The notes: a model not told the origin generated them from the sequence alone. A DNA stretch of 64,000 bases from Bacteroidota bacterium (GCA_029558715.1 JAKQEA010000113.1:1-64000), one strand, 5' to 3'; counted from the first letter of the stretch, positions 23,845-33,725 are shown. A program made the numbers and translations.

Positions 23845-26586
23845 TTAATCTGGTTCAAAGCCCAGCATAAAGGTAAAGCGGGAAGCCCCTTTTAAACCAC
23901 TTTGTCCCGGCTGAATACGGTCAAGTCCCACTCCATAATCAAAACCAAGTAAACCAAACATCGGCAGGAAGAAACGCATACCTACACCCACACTCCGGCG
24001 CAGGCGGAAGGGGTTATAATCTTTATAATTATACCAGCCATTAGCAGCTTCAAAGAATGTCAATGCATAAATAGTGCTGCTTGGATTAGTTACCAGCGGG
24101 AAACGCATTTCTAACTGGTATTTATTAAAAATGGTGAAGAACTGGCTGGCACTTTGCTGATCAGGATTTACTGTCGGATCAGAAGACTGGTAAACAGGGT
24201 AGCCTCTGTGTGCAATGATATCATACCCCAGCAAGCCAAAATTATTTGTCAACCCTGCATCACCAACCTGGAATCTTTCAAATGGGGAATAGTCAAGATC
24301 TTTATTATAACGACCCATAAAGCCATACTTAGCTGCCATTTTCAAAACAAACTGGCGATTCTTTTCAGCACCTAGTGGTTTTCCAATCGGGACGAACCAC
24401 TCTGCGTTGAAACGCCATTTATGATATTCCGGATTCTTATACCTGTTATCAGATTTAGCTATGTTCTTATTGAACAAAGAGTAGGGTGGCGTAAACTGTA
24501 CACTGGCCATGAAATTGGAGCCACTGGTTGGAAAAATGGGGTTGAACACCGAAGACCGCTGTAAAGCAATTTTAAAACTTACGTTATTCGAAGTTCCATT
24601 AGTGAAGCTTTGATCAAAGATCGGGTAGTTGCGAAGCTTATACTGAGTAACATTAAAAGTGTAAACAAGGCTAAAGTAGTCATCGGGCCATTTTAATTGC
24701 TTACCTAATGAAACTGAAATACCTGTTGTCTTAAGAAAATTGGTATCCGATCTTTCCCGGTCGATTATTCCGGTAAAGGGATCAAAAGCATTAGAGTATT
24801 TACTGCTGTTAAACCCTAATGTTAATGAGTTTCTTTTTTTACCTCCCAGCCAGGGCTCTGTAAAGGAAGCGCTGTAAGAGCGGTAGGCACGGCCATTAGA
24901 CTGAACCCTCAAACTTAATTTCTGACCATCACCGGTGGGTAATGGATCCCAGGCTGATTTTTTCCAGATATTCCTGATAGAAAAATTATTAAAGGTAACC
25001 CCCAACGTTCCGGTAAGCCCGATACCACCTCCCCAACCTGCAGATAACTCTAACTGGTCAGAGGATTTCTCTTCGAGTTTCCAGTTTATGTCTACTGTTC
25101 CGTCTTCCGCATTGGGCACTACCCCTGGATTAATGGTTTCCTGGTTGAAGAACTGCAGGTTACCCAATTCCCTTTGCGAACGAATAAGATCTGAGCGGCT
25201 GAATAATTCACCCGGGATCGTCCTGAGTTCACGGCGTATTACGTAGTCTTTCGTTTTTTCATTACCCGCAATAGTTACATTTTTGATCCTTGCCTGCGGA
25301 CCTTCCATTATCCTTATTTCATAATCAATAGTATCATTATAAACGGCCGTTTCTATTGGCTCTGCACGGAAGAAAAGATAGCCATCATCCATATACAAAC
25401 CGCTGATATCCCCACCTTCCTGTGCTGCTTCCTTTCCTAATCTTTTGTTTAAAATAGCGACATTATAAACATCGCCCTTATTAATTCCAAGAATCACATT
25501 TAACAATGAGTCGGAATATTTTGCATTTCCTTTCCAGACAATATTGCCAAAATAATATCTGCGGCCTTCATTTATTTTCAGATCAACATTCAGGTTCCCG
25601 CCTTCGGTGCTGTACTGGGTATCTGCAACAATTTGTGCGTCACGATATCCCATCGAATTATAATAATCAAGCACCTTGTCCTTATCTTCTTCAAACTTCT
25701 TATCGTCAAACTTTGCTCCACTGAATAACTTGAAACGGAAGTAGGGATCAAGTAACATTTTAGTTTTGCTCAGTGAAAGGAAACCCCAATCCCGCATGTA
25801 TTGATTAAAAGAAAAAGGTTTATTCTCCCCGTATGGACTTTTTGTTTCATCAGGATAGAGAGTAAGCTTACTCATTTCCTTGGTTCCTTTCATCTGCTTT
25901 TTCAGCTTCAGGTCTTCTATATTCTCATTACCATAAAAACCAACCTCGTTGATGCGAACTTTACTCCCCTTGTCTACATAGATAATCAGCAAATCGGAAT
26001 TTACAAACGAAGTATCGGTTTTTGCTTCAATTCTCACTTTTACATTGCGAAATCCTTTTTCTGCAAAATGATTGGTGATCTTTTCAGTCAGCTCCCTACG
26101 GGTATTTTCGGTAATAATTGTTTGTTTGGTTAATGTTACTTTACCCAGTATGTCTTCCTCTTCTGACTTTTTAATGCCAACGAATTTATAATTACCCAGC
26201 TTTGGACGTTCCTGTACATTTATTTCAAGCCACACTTTATCGCCATCGATCTTTGTTACATAAATCTGAACATTCGAAAAAAGTTTTTGTCTCCAAAGAT
26301 TATTAATGGCCTTACCAAAAACATCAGCACCCGGGTGTACGAACTTATCACCAGGTTGCAAATCAGCAATCGAGTAAACAATGGAAGTATCCAGGAAACG
26401 GATACCGGTGATGTTGACAGCAGCAATGGTGTATTCTTTAGCAATGCGGGCATTCTGCCAATCGATAAGCTTTGGATCTATTGATGTCGGCTTTGTAGTA
26501 TCGGGTACTTCTTGTGCTGATGCTGTAAAAGAAAGCATAAATGCAGCCATTAAAATACCGCCAAGCCTTTGTAAAAATCGTTGCAT
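23845..26586 (-). CDS. bamA: outer-membrane protein assembly factor BamA
   Basis: The 913-residue Omp85 protein has a signal peptide (ends TASAQ), five POTRA-like repeats across about residues 50-480 (for example YTIAAVNITGIRFLDTS and RIKNVTIAGNEKTKDYV) and a C-terminal 16-strand barrel. It folds and inserts outer-membrane proteins. The extended N terminus and position between uppS and ompH match the Bacteroidota gene order. A terminator-like hairpin separates it from uppS. Confidence 0.95.
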   Translation of the reverse strand: MQRFLQRLGGILMAAFMLSFTASAQEVPDTTKPTSIDPKLIDWQNARIAKEYTIAAVNITGIRFLDTSIVYSIADLQPGDKFVHPGADVFGKAINNLWRQKLFSNVQIYVTKIDGDKVWLEINVQERPKLGNYKFVGIKKSEEEDILGKVTLTKQTIITENTRRELTEKITNHFAEKGFRNVKVRIEAKTDTSFVNSDLLIIYVDKGSKVRINEVGFYGNENIEDLKLKKQMKGTKEMSKLTLYPDETKSPYGENKPFSFNQYMRDWGFLSLSKTKMLLDPYFRFKLFSGAKFDDKKFEEDKDKVLDYYNSMGYRDAQIVADTQYSTEGGNLNVDLKINEGRRYYFGNIVWKGNAKYSDSLLNVILGINKGDVYNVAILNKRLGKEAAQEGGDISGLYMDDGYLFFRAEPIETAVYNDTIDYEIRIMEGPQARIKNVTIAGNEKTKDYVIRRELRTIPGELFSRSDLIRSQRELGNLQFFNQETINPGVVPNAEDGTVDINWKLEEKSSDQLELSAGWGGGIGLTGTLGVTFNNFSIRNIWKKSAWDPLPTGDGQKLSLRVQSNGRAYRSYSASFTEPWLGGKKRNSLTLGFNSSKYSNAFDPFTGIIDRERSDTNFLKTTGISVSLGKQLKWPDDYFSLVYTFNVTQYKLRNYPIFDQSFTNGTSNNVSFKIALQRSSVFNPIFPTSGSNFMASVQFTPPYSLFNKNIAKSDNRYKNPEYHKWRFNAEWFVPIGKPLGAEKNRQFVLKMAAKYGFMGRYNKDLDYSPFERFQVGDAGLTNNFGLLGYDIIAHRGYPVYQSSDPTVNPDQQSASQFFTIFNKYQLEMRFPLVTNPSSTIYALTFFEAANGWYNYKDYNPFRLRRSVGVGMRFFLPMFGLLGFDYGVGLDRIQPGQSGLKGASRFTFMLGFEPD

Positions 26587-26654
26587 GTTTTATTGTTCTG
26601 GTCTGACTTATCCCACCTTCGCGGGGCTTAATTAGTTTATTTTCTGCGGTTTAT

Positions 26655-26682
26655 AAAAAATACCGCCATTTTGATCCGGCGG
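26655..26682 (-). terminator. terminator after uppS
   Basis: CCGCC (26663-26667) and GGCGG (26678-26682) pair; on the minus strand the stem is followed by TATTTTTTAT. It lies between uppS and bamA. Confidence 0.65.
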
Positions 26683-26768
26683 CAAATTAAAGGTTAATAT
26701 CGAAAGTCTTTGTTAAAGAAACCCTGAATTAGACAGATTTCATTCCGATTTCACAACTTAGAACTTCC

Positions 26769-27518
26769 TTATGTTTCTGCCAGTTGTTCGCTGGTTTTTC
26801 CAAAGCGTCTTTCCCTGTTTTGATAATCCCATATAGCCTCGTATAAATTGTCTTTCCTGAAATCGGGCCAGCGGACATTTGTGAAATACAATTCTGCATA
26901 TGCTAACTGGTACAAAAGAAAATTGCTAATCCGGTACTCACCGCTGGTTCTTATCATCAGCTCAGGATCTGGAAAACCACTGGTACAAAGGAACCGTTGT
27001 AATGTATCCTGATCGATTTCTTCCACACTCAGCCTGCCCTGCTTCACTTCCCAGGCAATATTTTTGACTGCATTCAGTAATTCCCATCTGCCACTATAAC
27101 TTAGTGCCATTATCAGGTTCAGACCGGTATTGTCTTTTGTTATCTCCAGTGCTTCATTCAGTTCTTTCTGTGCATAATCCGGCAGCATACTCATATCTCC
27201 GATCACATGCAACCGGATATTATTCTTGTCGAGGCTATCGACTTCCTTCCTGATAGTACTGACCAGGAGTTCCATAAGTCCTACCACTTCATACTCTGGT
27301 CTGTCCCAATTTTCTGTTGAAAAAGCATATAGAGTAAGATATTCTACTCCCAGCTCTGCGCAACCTTCCACTATGTTTCTAACACTCTCAACACCATGAA
27401 AATGTCCAAAGAGCCTGTCTTCGCCTTTTTCTTTAGCCCATCTGCCATTCCCATCCATAATGATGGCAATATGCCTGGGAAGGCGGTTCTTATCGATCTT
27501 TTCCAGCAAATTGGACAT
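26769..27518 (-). CDS. uppS: isoprenyl transferase (undecaprenyl diphosphate synthase)
   Basis: The 249-residue cis-prenyltransferase has IAIIMDGNGRWAKEKG with the catalytic aspartate, FSTENWDRP, and DPELMIRTSGEYRISNFL. It builds the C55 carrier lipid for peptidoglycan and O-antigen synthesis. The ATG is directly preceded by six T residues and a GC-rich hairpin, leaving no room for a Shine-Dalgarno site. It lies in the conserved order porG, uppS, bamA, with a DUF2541-like gene inserted before it. Confidence 0.95.
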   Translation of the reverse strand: MSNLLEKIDKNRLPRHIAIIMDGNGRWAKEKGEDRLFGHFHGVESVRNIVEGCAELGVEYLTLYAFSTENWDRPEYEVVGLMELLVSTIRKEVDSLDKNNIRLHVIGDMSMLPDYAQKELNEALEITKDNTGLNLIMALSYSGRWELLNAVKNIAWEVKQGRLSVEEIDQDTLQRFLCTSGFPDPELMIRTSGEYRISNFLLYQLAYAELYFTNVRWPDFRKDNLYEAIWDYQNRERRFGKTSEQLAET

Positions 27519-27542
27519 AAAAAACCCCCTTTAAACAGGGGG
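27519..27542 (-). promoter_or_regulatory. hairpin plus T tract abutting the uppS start codon
   Basis: On the minus strand CCCCCT pairs with AGGGGG (27525-27542) around six bases and runs through TTTTTT straight into the ATG. It has the form of an intrinsic terminator, or a 5'-terminal mRNA stem if transcription starts near 27540. Confidence 0.65.
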
Positions 27543-27544
27543 CA

Positions 27545-27552
27545 CAAAGGTA
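27545..27552 (-). promoter_or_regulatory. -7 element before uppS
   Basis: TACCTTTG on the minus strand is an exact TAnnTTTG box just before the uppS hairpin, predicting a start of transcription at the foot of the stem. Confidence 0.5.
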
Positions 27553-27583
27553 TTGCCAATTTTCGGATTCCGGTTATTTGAAC

Positions 27584-27622
27584 TAATAAAAAATGCCCGA
27601 AACTTAGCATTTACGGGCATTT
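27584..27622 (-). terminator. terminator after the DUF2541-like gene
   Basis: AAATGCCCG (27591-27599) pairs with CGGGCATTT (27614-27622); on the minus strand TTTTTTATTAG follows. Confidence 0.85.
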
Positions 27623-27654
27623 GATCCCGGCTAGTACCGGAAGCACATCAATTA

Positions 27655-28062
27655 TTAATTTCTTCCCCAGACAGTTATTCTTGCTTTACCTCTCGCAAAT
27701 CCTTTTGTTTCGTACCAAAATTCAATCTTGCTGAGGTGCCTGAGCCCTCCATCAAGGTCAATAACACGACTTTCACTACCCTGCGCAAAACGATTTCTAA
27801 GCGTTACTTCCTGTACACCTCCATTATCAAAATGGATTTTCATATTGTACATTTTCAAGGGCCCATCGGTAACCTTTAATTTGATCTGGCGAACATCATC
27901 CTTCCAGTTTCCAAAATGGATAACATCATGATCAACACCAAATCCTACATTTTTATCCTCCAGAAAAAACCAGTCACCGGCAGTAGTAAATTTTGTTTCT
28001 GCTTTATTAAAACTAAGCAGGGAAAGTGTCAGCAGGCTGAACAGCATCATAGTAAGGCGCAT
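27655..28062 (-). CDS. secreted DUF2541-like protein
   Basis: A signal peptide (about 1-20) precedes a compact all-beta domain of about 110 residues containing GDWFFLEDKNVGFGVDHDVI, strands around IKLKVTDGPLKMYNMKIHF, and WYETKGFARGKARITVWG. The strand pattern resembles the DUF2541 family, whose function is not known. It has its own terminator and lies between porG and uppS, but the terminator argues against cotranscription with uppS. Confidence 0.6.
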   Translation of the reverse strand: MRLTMMLFSLLTLSLLSFNKAETKFTTAGDWFFLEDKNVGFGVDHDVIHFGNWKDDVRQIKLKVTDGPLKMYNMKIHFDNGGVQEVTLRNRFAQGSESRVIDLDGGLRHLSKIEFWYETKGFARGKARITVWGRN

Positions 28063-28184
28063 AATGGTTGTTTTAAAATATTAAACAATAAGGTTATTAC
28101 ACAGACAGGTGAAGACAAGCCTGGTTTAATTACCCTTAAAGATAAGTTTTCCTGAAATTACGCTACTAACCCAAAAAGAAGATC

Positions 28185-29042
28185 TTAATTAGCGGTTGGA
28201 CATTTATATGACTGCAGGTTGAAAGTAACATGGAACATGGCTGTTACAAATTGATCCTTTTGTTTACTATTACCACGCTGACGTCCCGGAATGCCAATAG
28301 GAGTTCCAACTTCGTAAGACCTGTCGCTTAATAACGCAGCATTGGACTGGCTGCCATCAGGATTAGCCGGGAATGCAGCTGGGTCAACATAAGTTTTACT
28401 TACATCATCAAGATAATCAGTATTTGTAAACCGGTGCAGGACTTCAAAAGCGATATTCACCCTTTCGTTAAGAGAATACTTAATACCACCGCCAAATGGA
28501 ATACAGATACCCATTGAGCTATATTGTTTACGATCCGGATAAAGACTGCTTCCCTGCCCCTCGGTGCCCAAAGGCCTGAGGAAAACCTTTTCGCCTCGCA
28601 AATAGGCATAGGGATCATAACTAAAAACACCGGCCCCGAAGGTGATATAAGGGGTGAAATTATATTGTGGTTCTCCCGGCATAAAACGGAAGAAATTAAA
28701 ATCACCCTGTAAGGTAAGCTCCCATACCTTGCTGTTAAAGCTCAGGTTACGGCTGGACATGTATTTATTATGGGAATTGTAAATATCCGAATAACCTAAT
28801 TGTGCAAAGGATACTCCTACTCTTGCAGCGATATAATTACCAAAATTTTTACGGAAAAAAGCGGAAGCTGCCAGTTTGGCCCTGTTTAATCTTGCTTTGG
28901 TATTCAAATCCCCAAAATAATGGCCGGCTCCAAGTCCAATACCAAATTCCCCCTCCTGCACAACAGCATTCTGGGCACTAATATGGTTGCCTGCAAAGAC
29001 AACAAAAAAAAGCAAAACGGCGGCTAAGAACAACTTCTTCAT
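28185..29042 (-). CDS. porG: PorG-like DUF6089 outer-membrane protein (T9SS-associated)
   Basis: The 285-residue protein has a signal peptide (ends HISAQ) and a small barrel with EFGIGLGAGHYFGDLNT, FTPYITFGAGVFSYDPYA and NERVNIAFEVLHRFTNTDYL, the DUF6089 pattern. In Porphyromonas gingivalis the family member PorG lies beside uppS and bamA and is needed for T9SS. The same neighbourhood here supports the assignment. The presence of a T9SS sorting-domain protein in the window agrees. Confidence 0.8.
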   Translation of the reverse strand: MKKLFLAAVLLFFVVFAGNHISAQNAVVQEGEFGIGLGAGHYFGDLNTKARLNRAKLAASAFFRKNFGNYIAARVGVSFAQLGYSDIYNSHNKYMSSRNLSFNSKVWELTLQGDFNFFRFMPGEPQYNFTPYITFGAGVFSYDPYAYLRGEKVFLRPLGTEGQGSSLYPDRKQYSSMGICIPFGGGIKYSLNERVNIAFEVLHRFTNTDYLDDVSKTYVDPAAFPANPDGSQSNAALLSDRSYEVGTPIGIPGRQRGNSKQKDQFVTAMFHVTFNLQSYKCPTAN

Positions 29043-29110
29043 AACTAAAAATGTGGTCGGAATTAATAGAACGCTAAAAATAGCTATTTTCTTGTTATCT
29101 GGTATGTGTT

Positions 29111-29989
29111 TTAGTTACGTTTATCAAGGCCCCAGGTAAGCTTATTACGGAGGGTTTGTAAGAAATTATTCTCACTCAACCGGACGAGATTCATCTCGAA
29201 ACTCTCTTTTTTCACGGCCAGTGTTACATTTTTATGAACGATTTCTCTCCGGGAATCAAGAGCGCAAATGATATGATCAGCCCGGCTTTCTACCTCAAAG
29301 GAAATTATATTTGAATCGGGTACCACAATTGGACGAACATTAAGATTATGGGGAGCAACGGGGGTGATAACAAAACTGCCAGAGTCGGGGAAAACAATTG
29401 GACCATTACAGCTCAAAGAGTAGCCGGTAGACCCGGTAGGAGTAGCTACAATAAGGCCATCTGCCCAATATGTATTCAAAAATTCCCCATTCAGGTATGT
29501 ATGAATTTTGATCATCGAAGCCACATCTCTCTTGTGGATAGAAAATTCATTTAAAGCATAGGGTACATTACCAAAAAGAGGAATATCAGCATCTATATGA
29601 ATTAATGTCCTTGCATCCTGAACATAAGTACGTTTGGCAATTGCTTTTACAGCTGTTTTCACCTCATCCCGGCCAATACTGGCAAGAAAACCCAACCTGC
29701 CAAAATTGATACCCATCACCGATATCTTTTTATCTCTTACCAATGTTACTGTATCCAACAGTGTCCCATCACCGCCAAGGCTGATGATAAACTCTATCTC
29801 TTCAGTCAGGTCTTCATAAAGAGAAAATGTTTTAGTGTCCGCCGGCAAGGTTATCTCACTTTTTATCTGCTCAAAAAATTGGTGAAAAATAACTGGTTCG
29901 ATCTTTTGGGTTTGGAGTTCATCAAAAAAAAGCTGCACTTCCTGCTTATGCTCATCTTCAAAAACCCTGCTGTAAATAGCTGCTTTCAT
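29111..29989 (-). CDS. nadK: NAD kinase
   Basis: The 292-residue protein contains the GGDGT loop in IISLGGDGTLLD, NEFSIH with the conserved Asn-Glu pair, and GSTGYSLSCNGPIV. It phosphorylates NAD+ to NADP+ in the cytosol. Its ATG immediately follows the stop codon of the Omp85-like gene upstream, indicating translational coupling. Confidence 0.95.
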   Translation of the reverse strand: MKAAIYSRVFEDEHKQEVQLFFDELQTQKIEPVIFHQFFEQIKSEITLPADTKTFSLYEDLTEEIEFIISLGGDGTLLDTVTLVRDKKISVMGINFGRLGFLASIGRDEVKTAVKAIAKRTYVQDARTLIHIDADIPLFGNVPYALNEFSIHKRDVASMIKIHTYLNGEFLNTYWADGLIVATPTGSTGYSLSCNGPIVFPDSGSFVITPVAPHNLNVRPIVVPDSNIISFEVESRADHIICALDSRREIVHKNVTLAVKKESFEMNLVRLSENNFLQTLRNKLTWGLDKRN

Positions 29990-31426
29990 TTAGAAAATAG
30001 TCTTTCGGTGTAAATATAACCCGTTTTGTCCTAACTGATTAAAGGAGTACTCAAACCTGAATGTTACATCATAAAAGGTTAGAATGTCGATTCCAATTCC
30101 GGCTGAATTAAGCAGCTTGTTACTCAGGTTATTTTCTCCGGGTTCGGGGTTATAAACATAACCGCTGTTTCCATATATTTTTCCGAAAATACGTACCGGG
30201 ATACGTTCGGCTTCTTTTCCTTTACGTGGAGGTATCCGGATGCTAAAATTCAATACCTCACGACCCAGTGTTGTTTTCAGGAATCCTCCGGCCACCCCAT
30301 CAACCACATAGTATTCATAGCCCTGCATAAAAACATCTCCATAGCCTAAAAAACGTTGATTGAAATATGGCTGGTTGAACGGAAGTTTTATACCTCCATA
30401 AGCCTGAAGGCTTACAAATGTTTTGGGAGATATGTACCAGCTTCCAAAACCTTTTGCATGAAACTGCCATACATTACTGGCCTTATCGAAGCCTCTTTTG
30501 CTAATTGAAAAGTATGCAGCATATCCCCTTGTAGGATATGGAATATAATCAACATCATAAAAAGTCATGTTGTAATACAATTCCGGGAAACTAATGCTCT
30601 TACGACCCGACTTGAAATAACTGGGGTTTAAAGCCACGATAGTATCTAATACTTTTTCCGCATAATATCCCACTCCAATACTATGCCTTGTTTTTATGGC
30701 TCTGCGATAAGTAAGTTCGGCATAGCTATTTACAAAACTTCTGACATAACGGTCACTATCCTTTAAAAAAACCTGCTTATCATTTATGGTATTATAATTT
30801 ACCTCCCGGTTTTTACCAGCTAAAAAACCAATCTTCATTCCCCACTTCATTGCCTTGTCAATGTACAACCGGTCATAATTGAACGAAACCTGCTTCGTAT
30901 AACCACCTATAAGCCATAATCTGAATTTATCATTTCTGCCGGTAGCATTATTATACAAAACTTTTGCCCCATAATTTACCCTGCTCAGGCTGGCCTTTTG
31001 TTCCACTATCCATTGATTCAGATTTCTGTCAACTGGTTTAAGATAAGGAACAGGAAACAGGTACCAACGTTCTCTTACATTTACTGTAATAGCGATCGTA
31101 TTCCCTTCAAAGCTTTTAGCGGCTACAACCACTGAATGAAATAGCGCTGTATTCATTAATTGCCTCCTGGCATCCTCAAACTTTTTGACAAGATCCTGCA
31201 GTAAGTATTCTTCACCTGTATTAAAAGGAATTTCACGGAGTATAATACTGGTTTTTGTCTTCCTGTTACCTGAAACATCAATTTCACCAATAATGAATTT
31301 TGAGACGGGTGCAGAAAGAGAAGTATCCGCAACCACTGCCTGATCATCTGGCAACTGCGCTGTAACTGTACAGCAACTGAACAATGCAGCCAAAAGCCCA
31401 AAACAATATTTTTTTCCCCGTATCAT
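29990..31426 (-). CDS. Omp85-superfamily outer-membrane protein with one POTRA
   Basis: A signal peptide (ends TVTAQ) is followed by one POTRA domain (about 45-120: IGEIDVSGNRKTKTSIILRE, ITVNVRERWYLFP) and a long barrel of about 350 residues. It has no second POTRA, unlike BamA, so it is a separate Omp85 member of unknown cargo. The stop codon abuts the nadK start. It may form a small outer-membrane insertase or lipid-related channel; this is inference. Confidence 0.82.
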   Translation of the reverse strand: MIRGKKYCFGLLAALFSCCTVTAQLPDDQAVVADTSLSAPVSKFIIGEIDVSGNRKTKTSIILREIPFNTGEEYLLQDLVKKFEDARRQLMNTALFHSVVVAAKSFEGNTIAITVNVRERWYLFPVPYLKPVDRNLNQWIVEQKASLSRVNYGAKVLYNNATGRNDKFRLWLIGGYTKQVSFNYDRLYIDKAMKWGMKIGFLAGKNREVNYNTINDKQVFLKDSDRYVRSFVNSYAELTYRRAIKTRHSIGVGYYAEKVLDTIVALNPSYFKSGRKSISFPELYYNMTFYDVDYIPYPTRGYAAYFSISKRGFDKASNVWQFHAKGFGSWYISPKTFVSLQAYGGIKLPFNQPYFNQRFLGYGDVFMQGYEYYVVDGVAGGFLKTTLGREVLNFSIRIPPRKGKEAERIPVRIFGKIYGNSGYVYNPEPGENNLSNKLLNSAGIGIDILTFYDVTFRFEYSFNQLGQNGLYLHRKTIF

Positions 31427-31491
31427 TAACAGGTTCTGTAAAATTCTAAGTTATCAGGAATTTTGTCCTATGTAAAATACGGGAAATGTGT

Positions 31492-32154
31492 TTATATCTT
31501 CAGATAATTCATCAGGTTGTCGTAGTTGCTCCGTAATTCATTAGTATACAGCTCTTCTCCAAAAAAGTATTTTACATTGTATTCGTATCGTTGAAATGTA
31601 GCTACAATATCTGAAACCTCAGGCTTGTTGATACGTATAGTAACTTGCATTAGCCCCGTTTCAGCATCGTTAGTTGTATTCAACTGGGTTATCTGGGCAT
31701 CATTCGTTTCCACCAGTTTGCTGATCTCATTAAAAGAGTACTGGTTACTTTCTACCTCAAGTACAATGAGGCCGCCTGGTTCGTTCAGGCTCATAAACTC
31801 TGATGCATGCTTTAACAGATCATTGTATGCAACTGTACCTATCAGTTCATTATCCTCCCCAATAACCGGCACCACACTTAATCCGTTTTCAGCAGCCACC
31901 TGAACAGCTTTCAAAAAATGCTCCTCCCCTTTTACTGATGAATTGGCAAAGGATTGTTGCAGTGTGTTAAGTTCAGCATTATCATTTTCGGCCTGCAACA
32001 GATCATCTTCACTGATAAGTCCCGCATATTTATCGCCATCAACAATAGGAAGATGGGTAACATGGTTATCATTCATTAGTTGCAAAGCCTGGTACACCTT
32101 GTCAGTAAGGTGCAGGTGAGGGAGTGATTGAGATTCAAGTTCTCTGGTTAACAT
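31492..32154 (-). CDS. CBS-domain protein (AcuB-like)
   Basis: Two CBS motifs (TDKVYQALQLMNDNHVTHLP with GLISEDDLL, and a weaker second half with SVVPVIGEDNELIGTV) precede an ACT-like C-terminal region (about 140-200). I start it at ATG 32154 because the frame beyond that uses a TTG codon touching the previous gene. Such proteins bind adenine nucleotides and regulate a partner; none is identifiable here. It follows the hydrolase gene closely. Confidence 0.8.
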   Translation of the reverse strand: MLTRELESQSLPHLHLTDKVYQALQLMNDNHVTHLPIVDGDKYAGLISEDDLLQAENDNAELNTLQQSFANSSVKGEEHFLKAVQVAAENGLSVVPVIGEDNELIGTVAYNDLLKHASEFMSLNEPGGLIVLEVESNQYSFNEISKLVETNDAQITQLNTTNDAETGLMQVTIRINKPEVSDIVATFQRYEYNVKYFFGEELYTNELRSNYDNLMNYLKI

Positions 32155-32193
32155 GGATAGCGGCTTTATTATTTTCAAACAAGACAATAACAA

Positions 32194-32970
32194 TCAGGCG
32201 ACTGTTGCAGGCTCATTTAGTTTTTTCAAAAATTTGTGCAGTATAGCATTGAATTCATCAGGCACTTCCATCATAGGGGCATGACCGCACTTGTCTACAA
32301 AGTATAATTCGCTATTAGGAATCAGCTTATTAAATTCTCTTGCCACAAATGGTGGTGTGATGGTATCGTTATTTCCCCATACCAATAAGGTGGGCTGTTT
32401 TATCTGGTTTAGCTCCTCACCAAGATTATTTCTAATAGCACTTTTTGCCAGTGCAATAATCTTGATCGCCTTTAACCTGTTATTGGTGATGCTATACACT
32501 TCATCTACCAGTTCTTTGGTAGCAGTATTCGGATCGTAAAATGTTAGTTCTGTTTTTTTCTTAATGTATTCGTAGTCGCCACGTTTAGGGTAACTGTCAC
32601 CCATTCCATTTTCAAATAAGCCAGAACTGCCTGTCAGGATGAGGGATTTTATCCGTTCCGGATGTTTAAGTGTGTGAACAAGTGCCACATGACCACCCAA
32701 TGAATTACCCAACAGATGCACTCTCTCTAAATCTCTGGCTTCTAAAAATTTATGTACAAACTTGGCTAACCCCCCCACAGATGTATGCAGTATATCCATG
32801 TCAAGCAGTGGTAGTATGGGAACCACTACTTTATTGTGATGACGAAAATATTCTATCAGGCTTTGAAAATTACTCAACGCCCCGAACAGGCCATGCAAAA
32901 GCACTAACGGTTCCCCGTTACCTTCCTCGATAAACCTGAACTTATCCTGTAGTTTGATTTCGTACTCCAT
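32194..32970 (-). CDS. alpha/beta hydrolase
   Basis: The 258 residues have the oxyanion stretch LLHGLFGALSN, the nucleophile elbow LLGNSLGGHVAL with Ser about residue 92, LVWGNNDTITPP with the acid, and CGHAPMMEVP with the catalytic histidine. It is an esterase or lipase-like cytosolic enzyme, substrate unknown. The 212-base gap upstream of it holds no evident gene. Confidence 0.85.
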   Translation of the reverse strand: MEYEIKLQDKFRFIEEGNGEPLVLLHGLFGALSNFQSLIEYFRHHNKVVVPILPLLDMDILHTSVGGLAKFVHKFLEARDLERVHLLGNSLGGHVALVHTLKHPERIKSLILTGSSGLFENGMGDSYPKRGDYEYIKKKTELTFYDPNTATKELVDEVYSITNNRLKAIKIIALAKSAIRNNLGEELNQIKQPTLLVWGNNDTITPPFVAREFNKLIPNSELYFVDKCGHAPMMEVPDEFNAILHKFLKKLNEPATVA

Positions 32971-33182
32971 GGGCAGTCAATCTAAGCTTTAACTCTGGTT
33001 GCTAAAATAGTCGATTTAGCGCAAAAAATCAGCTGATTAACGCACAAAAGAAGGCTGATTACGGCAAATATAGGGGCAACTGCCTTGTTTTAATCACATG
33101 TTTCAAATACCATCAGGCGGCATTTATCAATAATTAAATAAAACCCCCATATATGGTAATAGAAAAAGCCGGCAAGAAATGA

Positions 33183-33725
33183 TCAGAAAATGGAAATTTT
33201 CTTAGAAACATTCTCAAAAAACAGCTCTAAGTCACTGAACATACCCTTAAAAAGGGGAATAATTGTGCCTATACTATCAATGACTTTTGGCCCCCAGGGC
33301 TGAACAAAAGAATACGTAAGGGATTTCTCAATCGTTTCAGGCCTGATAAGATCTACCTGTTCCGCATAAAAAAGTAAAACGCTGAAAACAACGATATATA
33401 TTGCCGCATACAGGAGTATTCCGCCAAGCCTGTTTACCCATCCCAGCATTACTATTTCAACAGTTCTTTCAATAGCGTTGGCACCAAGACGAATCAACAG
33501 CACCACGGCAATAAAAACGAGAGCAAAAGAAATAACAGGTAACCATTCGTCAGACACATGCACTGCTTCACCGACATAGCCAGCCACTACTATTGAGAGT
33601 TTGATAGCAGCAGCAAGCCCTATAATAACCGCCACGAATGAAAATACACCTATTATCAGCCCCCGTTGAAATCCTTTAATAACGGCTAATATGATAACAA
33701 CTGCCAAGAGGAGATCAAGAATCAT
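33183..33725 (-). CDS. CvpA family membrane protein
   Basis: The 180 residues form four hydrophobic helices (about 2-14, 25-47, 64-82 and 100-122), with VIKGFQRGLIIGVFSFVAVI, the CvpA pattern. CvpA proteins are inner-membrane proteins linked to envelope homeostasis and, in enterobacteria, to colicin V. The C-terminal tail is periplasmic or cytosolic and ends in KKISIF. Neighbouring genes are yqeY and the alpha/beta hydrolase. Confidence 0.8.
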   Translation of the reverse strand: MILDLLLAVVIILAVIKGFQRGLIIGVFSFVAVIIGLAAAIKLSIVVAGYVGEAVHVSDEWLPVISFALVFIAVVLLIRLGANAIERTVEIVMLGWVNRLGGILLYAAIYIVVFSVLLFYAEQVDLIRPETIEKSLTYSFVQPWGPKVIDSIGTIIPLFKGMFSDLELFFENVSKKISIF

